Origin: Candidatus Edwardsbacteria bacterium RifOxyA12_full_54_48
GTDB taxonomy: Bacteria; Edwardsbacteria; AC1; EtOH8
Assembly (NCBI GenBank): GCA_001777915.1
Contig: MFFN01000006.1
Location: forward strand, 211,001 to 275,000
Direction of reading: 5' to 3'
Length of the DNA: 64,000 bases
Part shown: piece after piece, positions 1 through 9,000 of the stretch
Position numbering within the stretch: the stretch's first letter is position 1
Layout of the letters: each line of letters begins with the position of its first letter
The notes under the pieces: model-generated
Seen by the model: the letters and a program-made list of their open reading frames with translations, nothing else
Database searches by the model: none
What the model was told of the DNA's origin: nothing
Position numbers and translations under genes: made by a program

Positions 1-2586
1 GAAGGTGGTTTCCTTGCCGGAGACATCGATCTCCACCAGCTTGAAGTAATATTCCCCTACCGCGGGAATGGAGGCATCGGTGAACTGGTAGTTGCTGGTC
101 TCATAAACGGTGCCATTGCCGTTTACCGTGCCGACCTCGGCGAAGGATCCCTCCGCCTGGGTCGAGCGTTCGATCCTCCAGGACTGGCAGTTGATCTCGC
201 TGGCGGTCTGCCATGACAGCAATATCCCTCCGGAAGATGGCGCGGCGGTAAAGCTGGCCAGGCTGACCGCGCCGGGCAGGCTGACGGTGGAGGCGAAATT
301 GCCCCGGACGAAATTGGACTTGGTGGCCGTCACCGTCAGCTGGCCGGCATTGGCGGGGTTGATGGTGAAGGAAGCGTTGCCGCTGGCATCGCTCAGTTTG
401 GAGGTGCAGATGTCGGTGGCCTTGGTCGATCCGTCCTTGGCCGGAACATTCATGTACAGCCCCACCAGGGCGCCCTGGACGTTGGTGTTGTTCTGCTTCT
501 TGACGTTGACATTGAAGGTCTGGGAACCGGTATTGATGTTGGCATTATAGGTCACGTATTTGAAGGTGTCCGGCACCTGCGAGCAGAAGGTCATGAAGGG
601 ATCGCCGAACACGTGGAACAGGTGGCAGGTGAATTCCTTGTAGTCGGCCGGGATGGCCGGGTCGGTATAGGTCTGGGTCATCAAATGCCACTTGCCGGAG
701 ACCAGGGCGAAGGCCGGCCGCAAATCCTCGGTGTAGCGGTCGTAGGTCTGGCCGGCCCCGGCGTTGGGCACATCCCAGTTGTTGGTGCTGTTGAAGTTGG
801 GCCACATCCCGTCCATGATCCCCATGATCAGGGCATCGTTGACGAAGGAGTAGGAGACCTCGGTGGCGCACATCACCCCCAGGGCCCCGTAACGGCTGCG
901 GTGGAACAGCTCGGAAAAGGAGGTGGGGGCGGTGGTGACCTGGAAGGCCCCGGTCTGGCAGTTCATGGAGAAGACGAACGGCAGGTTGGTGTTGGTCAGG
1001 CTGGGAATGTTGGTGCTGGTGAAGGCCGGCTCGCCCCAGCCGGTGTACATGCCGTGGTCCCGGTGCATGATCATGAAGGTGCCGTTGTTGATGGCCGATA
1101 CCACCCCGGCCCCGGTGCCGGTGTTCCAGACCATGCCGGAGGGCACGGTATTGGCGATGTAGCCCTCTCCGGCCGTGCCGTAGGCCGCCACCAGGGCGCT
1201 GGGGTTGGTGGTGGACCAGGGGTCTCCGCCCACCGGACCCGAAGCGTCCACCAGGGCATACTGCTGCTGGGTGGTCTTGCCTAATTTATTCTTTAGGAAG
1301 CCACGGACGATCTCGGAGCACATCCCGAACCAGCGCTCGTCCTGCCAGCCGGCCGCCGACAGCGGCAGGTTGTAGAAGGTGGCGCTGGAGGGCGGGGCGG
1401 TCTCATACCGGATGATCTTCCGCACCATGGTGGAGCAGTGGGTGACGGTCTGGGCCGGCATCCGGGCGAACACCATCTCCGGAGCCCCGCCGTTGTCCCA
1501 GGTGGAGGCGGTGTTGGTGATATTGATATCGGCGAAGACATTGTCCGAGACATACTGGGGGTACCCGCCGGGGTGCAGCATAAGTTTGGACGAGGTCAGG
1601 CCGTAGGCCTTGCCGGAACTGGCTATGTCTGACATCATCAGCACCGCCAGCGGCTTGGTGGTCCAGGTGTTATAGGCATTGTCGATGAAGGCTTCCACCG
1701 AATCCGGGGTGGTGCCGGTCTCGGCGGTGGTGAATATGCCGGTCTTGATCCCCTGCTTCTTGCGGAACAGCTTTAAAGTATCGGCCCAGGCGATGAAGAT
1801 GGGATCGTTCGGCACTATGATGATATATTCAAACTGGCCAGCCTCCTTGGAGGGATCATCGGCGGCCAGCTTCTCGTGGATCTCGGAATATTTGGTGGGT
1901 TCCAGCGAGCTGTAGTTGATGATGTTCTGCTGCAGGATCCGCTCGAACATCGGATGTCGGTAAAGGTCGTCGCCGAACCCGCCCTTGCCCCCCTCGAAGG
2001 TGACCTCGACCTCCATATCGCGGCGGACGATCAGCTCTTTGGTGACCGGGTTATATCTGAAAGGCGCCAGCGACAGAATGAATACGTCAACTCCCCGCAT
2101 CTTTTGGACCGGGGACTTGATCACGAAATCGCTGGGGAAGAATTCGTTCTTGGAATAGACCACGGAATTTTTAGACAGTGGCTTGAACACCTTGTCCTGC
2201 TCGGTGGGGATCTCCATGCCCGGCGCGATGTCGATATTCTGAAATCTCTCCTCGCGGTAGGACAGGATCTTCACCCTGGGCGTCGCCCCGTTGGGGACCG
2301 CCACATAATTGCTGATCACCGGCAGGTCGGGATAGCCGGCGCCGATGGGCAGGATCGAGCCTTCGGTTACCACCGCCTGGGCCTTGGCTCCCTCAACATC
2401 CTTTTCCTCGAAATTGAAGCTGTTGACGGAATAGACCAAATTCAAGCTGCCCTTGGTCTGATTCTTAACGCTGATGCCGCGTTTTGACCAAGAGTCCTTA
2501 TAGGTAATGGTCTGGGTATTGGCAGCCCAGGAAATTCCGCAGATCGAAACCAGCAAACCAGCTATCAACAACTTATATTTCCCCAT
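1..2586 (-). CDS. C25 family (gingipain-type) cysteine peptidase, 3' end beyond window
   Basis: An open frame runs from the ATG at 2586 to the left edge without a stop: 862 visible residues, C-terminus missing. The N-terminus is a signal peptide (MGKYKLLIAGLLVSICG..WA), followed by a propeptide-like region of about 230 residues. The C25 catalytic domain spans about 250-640. The His/Cys dyad is visible as HRDHG (H511) and MNCQTG (C543), 32 residues apart as in gingipains. After it come Ig-like segments and, from about residue 768, a fibronectin-like module (ILLSWQTASEINCQSW) that recurs in the M6 protease at 6009. A sorting domain probably lies beyond the edge (inference). An AAGGAGAGGG ribosome-binding site precedes the ATG. 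Substrate unknown; presumably secreted or surface-attached. Confidence 0.9.
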   Translation of the reverse strand, partial: MGKYKLLIAGLLVSICGISWAANTQTITYKDSWSKRGISVKNQTKGSLNLVYSVNSFNFEEKDVEGAKAQAVVTEGSILPIGAGYPDLPVISNYVAVPNGATPRVKILSYREERFQNIDIAPGMEIPTEQDKVFKPLSKNSVVYSKNEFFPSDFVIKSPVQKMRGVDVFILSLAPFRYNPVTKELIVRRDMEVEVTFEGGKGGFGDDLYRHPMFERILQQNIINYSSLEPTKYSEIHEKLAADDPSKEAGQFEYIIIVPNDPIFIAWADTLKLFRKKQGIKTGIFTTAETGTTPDSVEAFIDNAYNTWTTKPLAVLMMSDIASSGKAYGLTSSKLMLHPGGYPQYVSDNVFADINITNTASTWDNGGAPEMVFARMPAQTVTHCSTMVRKIIRYETAPPSSATFYNLPLSAAGWQDERWFGMCSEIVRGFLKNKLGKTTQQQYALVDASGPVGGDPWSTTNPSALVAAYGTAGEGYIANTVPSGMVWNTGTGAGVVSAINNGTFMIMHRDHGMYTGWGEPAFTSTNIPSLTNTNLPFVFSMNCQTGAFQVTTAPTSFSELFHRSRYGALGVMCATEVSYSFVNDALIMGIMDGMWPNFNSTNNWDVPNAGAGQTYDRYTEDLRPAFALVSGKWHLMTQTYTDPAIPADYKEFTCHLFHVFGDPFMTFCSQVPDTFKYVTYNANINTGSQTFNVNVKKQNNTNVQGALVGLYMNVPAKDGSTKATDICTSKLSDASGNASFTINPANAGQLTVTATKSNFVRGNFASTVSLPGAVSLASFTAAPSSGGILLSWQTASEINCQSWRIERSTQAEGSFAEVGTVNGNGTVYETSNYQFTDASIPAVGEYYFKLVEIDVSGKETTF

Positions 2587-2636
2587 CGTCCCTCTCCTTG
2601 AATAATTTATATTTACAATGATTTTATGTTGCAATT

Positions 2637-2645
2637 ATTATACCA
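2637..2645 (-). promoter_or_regulatory. Extended -10 promoter candidate for the C25 peptidase gene
   Basis: On the minus strand TGGTATAAT (TGn extended -10 plus a consensus TATAAT) lies about 51 bases upstream of the ATG at 2586. The -35 position holds ACTAAA, which is poor, as is usual for extended -10 promoters. The surrounding sequence is AT-rich. Confidence 0.45.
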
Positions 2646-2911
2646 TTACTTAATATTTATTTAGTCTATAACTCATTGGTTATCAATAATATAGGAATCA
2701 ATATTTTTATCATTGCCCCCGCTAATATTAAAATATGCAATATTACATGCTAATCTGCTAATTAACAGCGAGTTATGCGTAGTGCAATAATTGCTTTTCA
2801 ACTCTTTCTTGACTTTTCTAAACTTTGGATCAAGTACGCATCCGGTCCATATTATCATATATTTTGGGGCTTAATTATTAACGCGGCAATTGAATAGGTT
2901 AATAATACCAA

Positions 2912-3073
2912 TTGTCATGCCATTCCCGCATCAAGTGCAGGATAAAATCCGAATGGCATCCCGACCTGGATTCCCTCTGGAAGCCTGCCCTGAGTAAGGC
3001 AAGCAAGCCCTGCTGGCTCAGGGTTTATGCTGAATGCAATGAAGTGCTGGAATGACAGGGGCGGGAATGACAA
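2912..3073. repeat. MITE/REP-like element with inverted ends
   Basis: About 162 bases begin with TTGTCATGCCATTCCCGC and end with GCGGGAATGACAA. The ends are inverted copies of each other apart from a 3-base insertion. The interior carries CTGGATTCC and GGAATGACA segments typical of the widespread ATTCCCGC palindromic repeats. Related pieces lie at 39680-39790 and near 63430. No transposase is encoded. Confidence 0.55.
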
Positions 3074-3235
3074 GTTGCCGGGTTTAATCGCCGGTGTAAT
3101 AATATCCTGGCAAACGTAATAGAATCTTGCATAGGCGGGGTCGGCCTACAGGGCCAGAGTATATGCCGAAAATGATCTGCCGCAGTCCCCTTTCGTCCCC
3201 CAGATCAGGCCGCGGTAAAATATGCGGCAAACGGA

Positions 3236-5314
3236 TCAGTTTATTTTATATAAAGTCTTTAGCTTTCTCAAATTTTCGGCGGCCTCCGAATTTGGATCTA
3301 TGGCAGCCCCTTTTGACAGATACCTGACGGCCTCCCGGGGCCTCCCCCGGGTGATCAGCATCATGCCCATCCGGTTATAGGCCCAAGTGTTCAGCGGGTC
3401 TATGGACTTCAAAATCTTGGCGTAATATTTTTCGGCCGCTTCGTAATTTCCTTCCCTTTCGCGGATATATCCGATATTGCAGTAGGCCTCGGTGATGTTC
3501 TTGTCCAGGGCGATGGCCTTTGAATATTCCTCCACCGCCTGGCTGTTTTGCCCCTTGGTCAGGTGGATATTCCCCAGATTGTTGTGCAGGCTGGCATCCT
3601 GGCCGTCAATGGCCAACCCCTGCCGGACGTAACTCTCCGCCAGGACCAGATCCCTCTGGTAATAATAATTGAAGGCCGCCAGATAGGGGGTTACCATGCG
3701 GGGATTTTGTTCCATGGCCCGGGATAATTCCTGCTGAAATTTATCCGCCGGCGCCGCTGGATCGGTGAAGATCGGGTTGATATATTTATATTGGTATTTC
3801 AGGATAGGGTCGCCATGCTTGCCGATCCTTTTGGCGAACACCAGGCAGATATCATCCCAATATACCAGGGCCCACCGGCTGCTGCCGGATAGATATTCAT
3901 GCAGTCGGCTGCTGAGGGATTTCCCGCTGCGGGGATAGCGCAGCAGAGCCAGGTCCACGCCATATCCATTCATCAGGGCGGTGTCCCCCTTGATGATGGA
4001 TACATAATCCTCCAAAACATGCCTGAAGGGCGACATCCGGCCGTCGATGAAGACCGGGACATGGTTCCAGATCAGATAACCGCCGTCCATAAGGTCGTTA
4101 AGGATCTTGGGATCGGGAAAATTCTCCTTTACGAATCTCGTCCCCTCCACCGGAAAGGCCCGGCCATCCAGTCCCAAGGGATGCGTCCCGGCAGGCTTTT
4201 CGGTGAATCCCGGGCCTAACAGGACCCCGGCCAGTGCGACGCCCAGGCAGGCCGCCCAGAAAAGCGGTTTGGCCGATAGGTTGGAATATTTCCGGAATAA
4301 TTTAACGGAAAAACCGGTGAGTATCTGGCTCCAGTTTGCCGCCGTGAACCCCAGGGTGGCAAAGACGAAAAGCGGGACGAACCTGACGGCATAAAAGGCC
4401 AGGTAGAAAAATGCCAGCCATAACAGCAGGCTGGACAACCGGAAATTCCGCCAGTTTAAGATGATCCCCAGGGCGGAGAAGGCCATCCAGCCCAGGCCCC
4501 ATCTTACCGCGGCATCGCCCATGATGGAAGGAGAAAAGATGGAGGTATATTCATGGATGGTGCCGTAGATCAGCCGGTCAAACTCGATCAGCCGGGGGTC
4601 GAAATAGAATTTAAAGAAGGGCTTGACCAGGGAGATCCCGTAGGGGTTGATCAAGGTAGCCAGACAGGCGATCAAAAACCCCAGGATCAGTATCCGGAAG
4701 GGTGACCAGCGGCCCTGGCGAAAACCGGTCAGCAGGGAATCCAGTAGGTATATGAATAGAACCACCAGGCCGGACATCAGGCCCAGATGGGAATTGGCCC
4801 ACAGCATGAAACCGGCGGCGGCGATGATAAGGAAGGCTCTGGCCGATATACCGTCCCGCTCCAGCAGATCCAGCAGAAAGATCTCGGCCGTCAGGGCCAG
4901 AAAGGTTACCAGCTGAACCCGCTCGCTGAAGCCTATCCGGCCGGCCATCACCGCCAAAGCCATGACCAATAGGGTTATCAGCGGGTTCAATCCCCGTCTC
5001 CGGGACGCGATTATTCCTATAAAAAAGATCAGGTTAAGCAATAGGATCTTTAATATCACTATCCCCGGGAAGCCGGCGAACTTGTGCAGGCCGTGAAGGA
5101 TGACCGACGGCAGCCATTCGTGCATCACCCAGGGCTGGCCGTTAGCGGTATGGCTCCAGAGATCGGTATGAGGTATCTGGCCGCTTTCGGCGATATGGCG
5201 GCCGGTGGTCAGCATGATCCACAGATCGGGATCGGACACCGGGGTCAATGAGAGCCCGGTGATCAGCACCAGCAAGGAGCCGCCGGCCAGCAGCCATTTC
5301 CAGTTATTTCTCAT
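3236..5314 (-). CDS. Polytopic membrane protein (GT-C-like) with C-terminal TPR repeats
   Basis: A 692-residue protein with about 10-12 hydrophobic segments (residues about 8-380), then a soluble domain and about three TPR motifs (about 560-685, e.g. ASLHNNLGNIHLTKGQ, AYCNIGYIREREGNYE). The first periplasmic loop has a SDPDLWIMLTTGRHI signature followed by WSHTANGQPWVMHEW. Acidic residues there recall the D-x-D of GT-C glycosyltransferases, but no family assignment is secure. It is a paralogue of the gene at 10264-12384, with the same loop, the same central VFIDGRMSPF-type segment and the same TPR tail. I chose ATG 5314 over the TTG at 5317; neither has a clear ribosome-binding site. It may transfer or assemble surface glycans (inference). 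Confidence 0.8.
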   Translation of the reverse strand: MRNNWKWLLAGGSLLVLITGLSLTPVSDPDLWIMLTTGRHIAESGQIPHTDLWSHTANGQPWVMHEWLPSVILHGLHKFAGFPGIVILKILLLNLIFFIGIIASRRRGLNPLITLLVMALAVMAGRIGFSERVQLVTFLALTAEIFLLDLLERDGISARAFLIIAAAGFMLWANSHLGLMSGLVVLFIYLLDSLLTGFRQGRWSPFRILILGFLIACLATLINPYGISLVKPFFKFYFDPRLIEFDRLIYGTIHEYTSIFSPSIMGDAAVRWGLGWMAFSALGIILNWRNFRLSSLLLWLAFFYLAFYAVRFVPLFVFATLGFTAANWSQILTGFSVKLFRKYSNLSAKPLFWAACLGVALAGVLLGPGFTEKPAGTHPLGLDGRAFPVEGTRFVKENFPDPKILNDLMDGGYLIWNHVPVFIDGRMSPFRHVLEDYVSIIKGDTALMNGYGVDLALLRYPRSGKSLSSRLHEYLSGSSRWALVYWDDICLVFAKRIGKHGDPILKYQYKYINPIFTDPAAPADKFQQELSRAMEQNPRMVTPYLAAFNYYYQRDLVLAESYVRQGLAIDGQDASLHNNLGNIHLTKGQNSQAVEEYSKAIALDKNITEAYCNIGYIREREGNYEAAEKYYAKILKSIDPLNTWAYNRMGMMLITRGRPREAVRYLSKGAAIDPNSEAAENLRKLKTLYKIN

Positions 5315-5344
5315 CAACAGTCAGAACGATACGGTTTGGAATCA

Positions 5345-5380
5345 AATAAAAAGGCTTTCTCCATTACGGAGAAGGCCTTA
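5345..5380 (-). terminator. Rho-independent terminator
   Basis: On the minus strand AAGGCCTTCTCC, loop GTAAT, GGAGAAAGCCTT forms a 12-bp stem with one wobble pair, followed directly by TTTTTATTTG. It sits about 28 bases past the stop of the MshEN-like gene at 5408. Confidence 0.85.
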
Positions 5381-5407
5381 AAACAGATGGCGCCCTTTTG
5401 GCGGCCA

Positions 5408-5617
5408 TCAATCGTGGCCCTGGACAGATAAGGCCCTTTTTACTTCCTCTTCCTGTATATAGCCCAGTTCCACCAGGCACTCTCCGATCCGTTTCCCGGC
5501 GCCCTGCATCTGGTGCCGACGGGCTTCATTAATGTGCTCTATGGAAACGTAGCCCAGGGAGACCATGATCTCCCCGATCATCTTATGCGATCCCATCATT
5601 GTAAATATTCCATCCAA
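5408..5617 (-). CDS. Small standalone MshEN-like (c-di-GMP-type) protein
   Basis: A 69-residue protein made almost entirely of two tandem copies of the motif R-L-G-x2-L-V-x2-G-x-I-x4-L-x2-A-L-x2-Q, known from the N-terminal domain of MshE/GspE-type ATPases that binds cyclic di-GMP. Copy 2 (RIGECLVELGYIQEEEVKRA..) matches fully. Copy 1 (MIGEIMVSLGYVS..) has Met where the ligand-contacting Arg is expected, with Lys just before it. The spacer is six residues. The start may be the ATGATG at codons 7-8, since GGATGGAA lies just upstream of it. A strong terminator follows. The gene stands alone between the M6 protease and a membrane protein. c-di-GMP binding is predicted from family resemblance only. 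Confidence 0.7.
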   Translation of the reverse strand: MDGIFTMMGSHKMIGEIMVSLGYVSIEHINEARRHQMQGAGKRIGECLVELGYIQEEEVKRALSVQGHD

Positions 5618-5831
5618 TTAGATTTATTTTCAAGCCCTGGTTAAACTAACCGCCGCCGATAGACCAGCTTGACGGGGAAACTGGTGTAAACCACTGAAAC
5701 ACGGAACTACTGAAAATAAAACCCCTCCCCGCTAAAAACGCGAATACTCGCGAAAATTATTAAACTCGATCTTTCGCACTGGTTATTATTCCAATAATTC
5801 AGTGTTTCCATACCTGCCTGACGTTGGCCGA

Positions 5832-5889
5832 ATGGCCGGTGGTTTCGATACGCTTTTTATGCTACTCAATCACCGGCTGTATCGAGACC
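5832..5889. repeat. Nested inverted repeat (TTCGATAC ... GTATCGA)
   Basis: GGTTTCGATAC at 5841-5851 pairs with GTATCGAGACC at 5879-5889, with one mismatch. Nested within the same region CCGGTG pairs with CACCGG. This layout resembles intergenic palindromic repeats with TCGATACGC / CTACTCAA.CACCG blocks found in other bacteria. Function unknown. Confidence 0.45.
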
Positions 5890-5959
5890 AGGAAGGCCGG
5901 CATACACAAGCGTGGTTAAACTTGTCCTGTCTGTGTGCCGAACTTTGGTTCGCCTGATT

Positions 5960-5994
5960 TAAAGAAGGGCGGCGTCCATGTCGGAACGCCGCCC
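5960..5994 (-). terminator. Rho-independent terminator of the M6 peptidase gene
   Basis: On the minus strand GGGCGGCGTTCC..GGACGCCGCCC is a stem of about nine perfect GC-rich pairs followed by TTCTTTAAAT. It begins 15 bases after the stop codon at 6009. Confidence 0.8.
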
Positions 5995-6008
5995 CGGGGT
6001 GGGATGGT

Positions 6009-9000
6009 TTATCTCAAGACCATCATCTTCTTGGTGGCATTGAACTCTCCGGAGTTCAGCTTGTAGAAGTACACTCCGTTGGAGACCGTCTGCCCCTGGT
6101 TGTCCCTGCCGTCCCAGTGGATCGTGTAGAAGTTGGCATCCTGTTTGGCGTTCACCAGGGTCTTGACCTCTTCGCCCAGCAGGTTGTAGATCTTCAGGCT
6201 GGTCTGGCCGGGATTCTTAAGCGAGTACTTGATGGTGGTCGGCCGGTTCCCGATGGGGTTGGGATAATTCTGGGCCAGGGCGTATACCGAGCCCACCACC
6301 ACCGAGATCGGTCCGTGATAGGTCTTCTCTCCGGTCTTGGAGACGTCGACCAGGCGGTAGTAGTACACGCCAACCGACGGAACTTTGTCGGTGTAGGAGT
6401 ACTTGTCACCGTAGGGATTGGTCCCGTCCACGTCGATGGACCAGACATTGGTGAAGCTCTCGTTGTCGACCGAGCGCTCCAGCTCCCACTTGTAGTTGTC
6501 CATCTCGGAGGCGGTCTGCCAGTTGATGGTCACCGCATTGCCGCCGGACAGGACGCAGGCGAACTCTGTCAGCTCCACCGCGGTGGGGATCAGGGGAGCG
6601 CTTACCGAGGCGCCCCAGGTTCCCTCGCCGTAGTAGTTGAGGGTCTTGATGGTGTAGACATAGGCGATCTTGGCTCCGGCGCCCACGTCGGTCCAGGTAT
6701 GAGTGGCCGGTCCGCCGTAAACATTCTGGACCCTGATCCGCTCATCGGCCGAGCTGGGCGGGGTGGTGGTTCCCGGGGCCTGGCGGTAGATGATATACTG
6801 GGCCACCTTCTGGGCGTCGTCATTGGACTTCCACCAGTCCAACCGGTTGTCGGCGCCGGTGTCGGTCACCTTGACGCTGTCCGGAGGAGTGGGCAGCACG
6901 AAGTCGGTCATGTCAACCTTGTAGATCTTGCCCTCGTCCATGGAGGCGCAATACAGGTAGAACCTGGTGCCGGCGGCGCCGGGGACGAAGGCGGCCGATC
7001 CCACCGGGGCGTAGGGCACGCCGGCGGCGTTGGTGGCCTCGATGGCCGAGCCGTAGGTGCCGTAGGAGCCGTAGCTGGACGGTCCGGGCATGATATCTTG
7101 AGTGGTGGCGTTGACGGCACTGCGGCGGAACAGATAGTTCATCCATACCGAGGAGGTCCAGATGCTGGAGCCGTCGTATTCCAGGGCCCGGCCGTTCCAC
7201 CATTCTCCCTTGCCGTTGATGGTGTTCGCCGAAGCTCCGTCATCGTCCCAGCTGTAGCCGTAGCGTTTGACCGCGGTGCCGGAGGCCGGTTTGCTGTAGA
7301 CCATCAGGGATTCGGAATACATCTCGTAATTTTGCCAGTAGGCCCACAATGAATCGCCGGCGATCAGGTTCGGACCAAAGGTGTCTATAACCGCAGGACC
7401 CATGGCTATGCCGCGGATGCGCTTCATCGGGGTGCCGCCCCAGGAACAGTTGGGGGCCAGGAAGCCCGATACATGGGTGGTGGCGCGGTTGGTCTGGATG
7501 ATGGAATCCTGCAGGGATATCCACAGGTTCTTGGCATTGTCGATATCGATGCCGCCGCCATAATGCGCGGCCGAATGCCACGGACCATGGTTGTTGGCCG
7601 AGCGGATGGTGTCGCCGCCCACGCCGCCCACCAACGGGCTATTGGTGGTATTCTTCTTGACCGCATAGATCCTGGTCTGGAAGGTGGCGTTGTCCAGGTT
7701 GGCGTTGCATAAGAACAGGGTATCGGCCAGTATGGCCACCGAGGAGGGCTGGATCCGGTATCCCCAGGTGGTTCCGCCCACCCGGATATCGGTGAAGTCG
7801 TAGCTCTTGACCACCTGCAGGCCGCTGACCCTCAGGCCGAAGTTGCTGGTGGTGCTGTAGGCCGGGGTGGTGCTGCGGAAGATGACCCCGAACACTATGT
7901 CGGTGAACTTGGGGACGTCCTTTTTGATCTTGACCACGAACGGGCCGCTCTGGGCCTCGGCATTGGTGGCCAGGGCCCCGCTGCCCACCGTTACCGTGGT
8001 AAGGGGGCTGATGCTCTCCACATAGGCTCCGCCGCTGACCACATACAGCGAACAACGGGCCCCGGCGGTGATGGCGGTGCCGGTGTTGCGGAAGGTCACC
8101 TTAAGGGTGTCGGTCTCCCAGGGATCCAGCATGGCATTATTGTTGTTGGCGGTGTTCACCACGATGGGATCCTTGACCACTACCGATACGTATCCCACCG
8201 AGGGGGCGGTAACCAAGCCGGTGCGGGCCACCCGGAAGGTCATGGTGGGGCCCTCGGCCGAAACGTCGTAGATCCAGGGGCCGTTGCCGTTGCCGTTGCC
8301 GGCGCCACGGTTGGTCTTGCAGTTGGGGCTGGACAGCGAATCTATGGCGTTCTCGGTGTAGCCGCCGGCCGAGAAGTCGTTGGCCGAATAGCAGGCGTTG
8401 CTGGGATTGCGGGGGAAGTTGGAATCGCCGGCCGCATAGTTGATGTTGGGATTGAAGCCGGGCTGTTCCACCCAGGAGTAATAATACTTTTCGCAGGGCG
8501 GGCCGTCGTTGAAGCGGGTCTGGAGCCCCATCCGGGTGTCGATATGGGTGATGATCAGGCCGCTCTCGGAGGTGCCTATCTCATAGGGTGGGGTCCGGCT
8601 GCGCAGCTCCACGAAGAACACCTGGCCGGAATCCCGGAAGGCCATGTTGCGGACCCGCCACAGGCGGATGCCGCTGGTGGGATTGCCCCGGCGGGCCTCT
8701 CCGGAGGAATCCAGGGCGGCGATGGTGTACTGACCGTCGCCGCGGTAGGCGCTGGAGATGGAGTCGGTGTTGCCCACCGCGCCGCTGGTCAGCCAGCCGT
8801 CAATCGAGCCGATGGCGCCGTCAACGTCATAGACCAGGTGGCCGCCGGGGAACGAAGGCTGGTCGCCGCCCTCGATGCCGTTCCAGGAGCCGTTGTCCAT
8901 CAAGGACCATTCGCCCCAGGGGGTGCCGGAGTAGCCGTAGTCGTACAGGTCGGGTCCGCCGATCTGGTGGAACATCTCGTGAGCGAAGACTCCCAGCTGG

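Larger units (their letters stand above)
2587..3235. other. Intergenic region without a gene
   Basis: This 649-base stretch separates two minus-strand genes. Its left part (2587-2910) is AT-rich and holds the promoter candidate of the C25 gene. The middle holds a MITE-like element (2912-3073). Short open frames here (for example 2673-2858) have no ribosome-binding site or recognisable composition, and I do not support a gene. Confidence 0.6.
5618..6008. other. Intergenic region with inverted repeats
   Basis: No gene is visible in this 391-base stretch. It carries the terminator of the M6 gene (5960-5994) and a nested inverted repeat (5841-5889). The remainder (5640-5820) shows nothing I can assign. 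Confidence 0.55.

Noticed and set aside
6117..7352. Plus-strand open frame of 411 codons
   Set aside because: It lies wholly opposite the M6 protease gene; the translation is Gly/Val/His-rich without domains, as expected for the antisense of a GC-rich gene.
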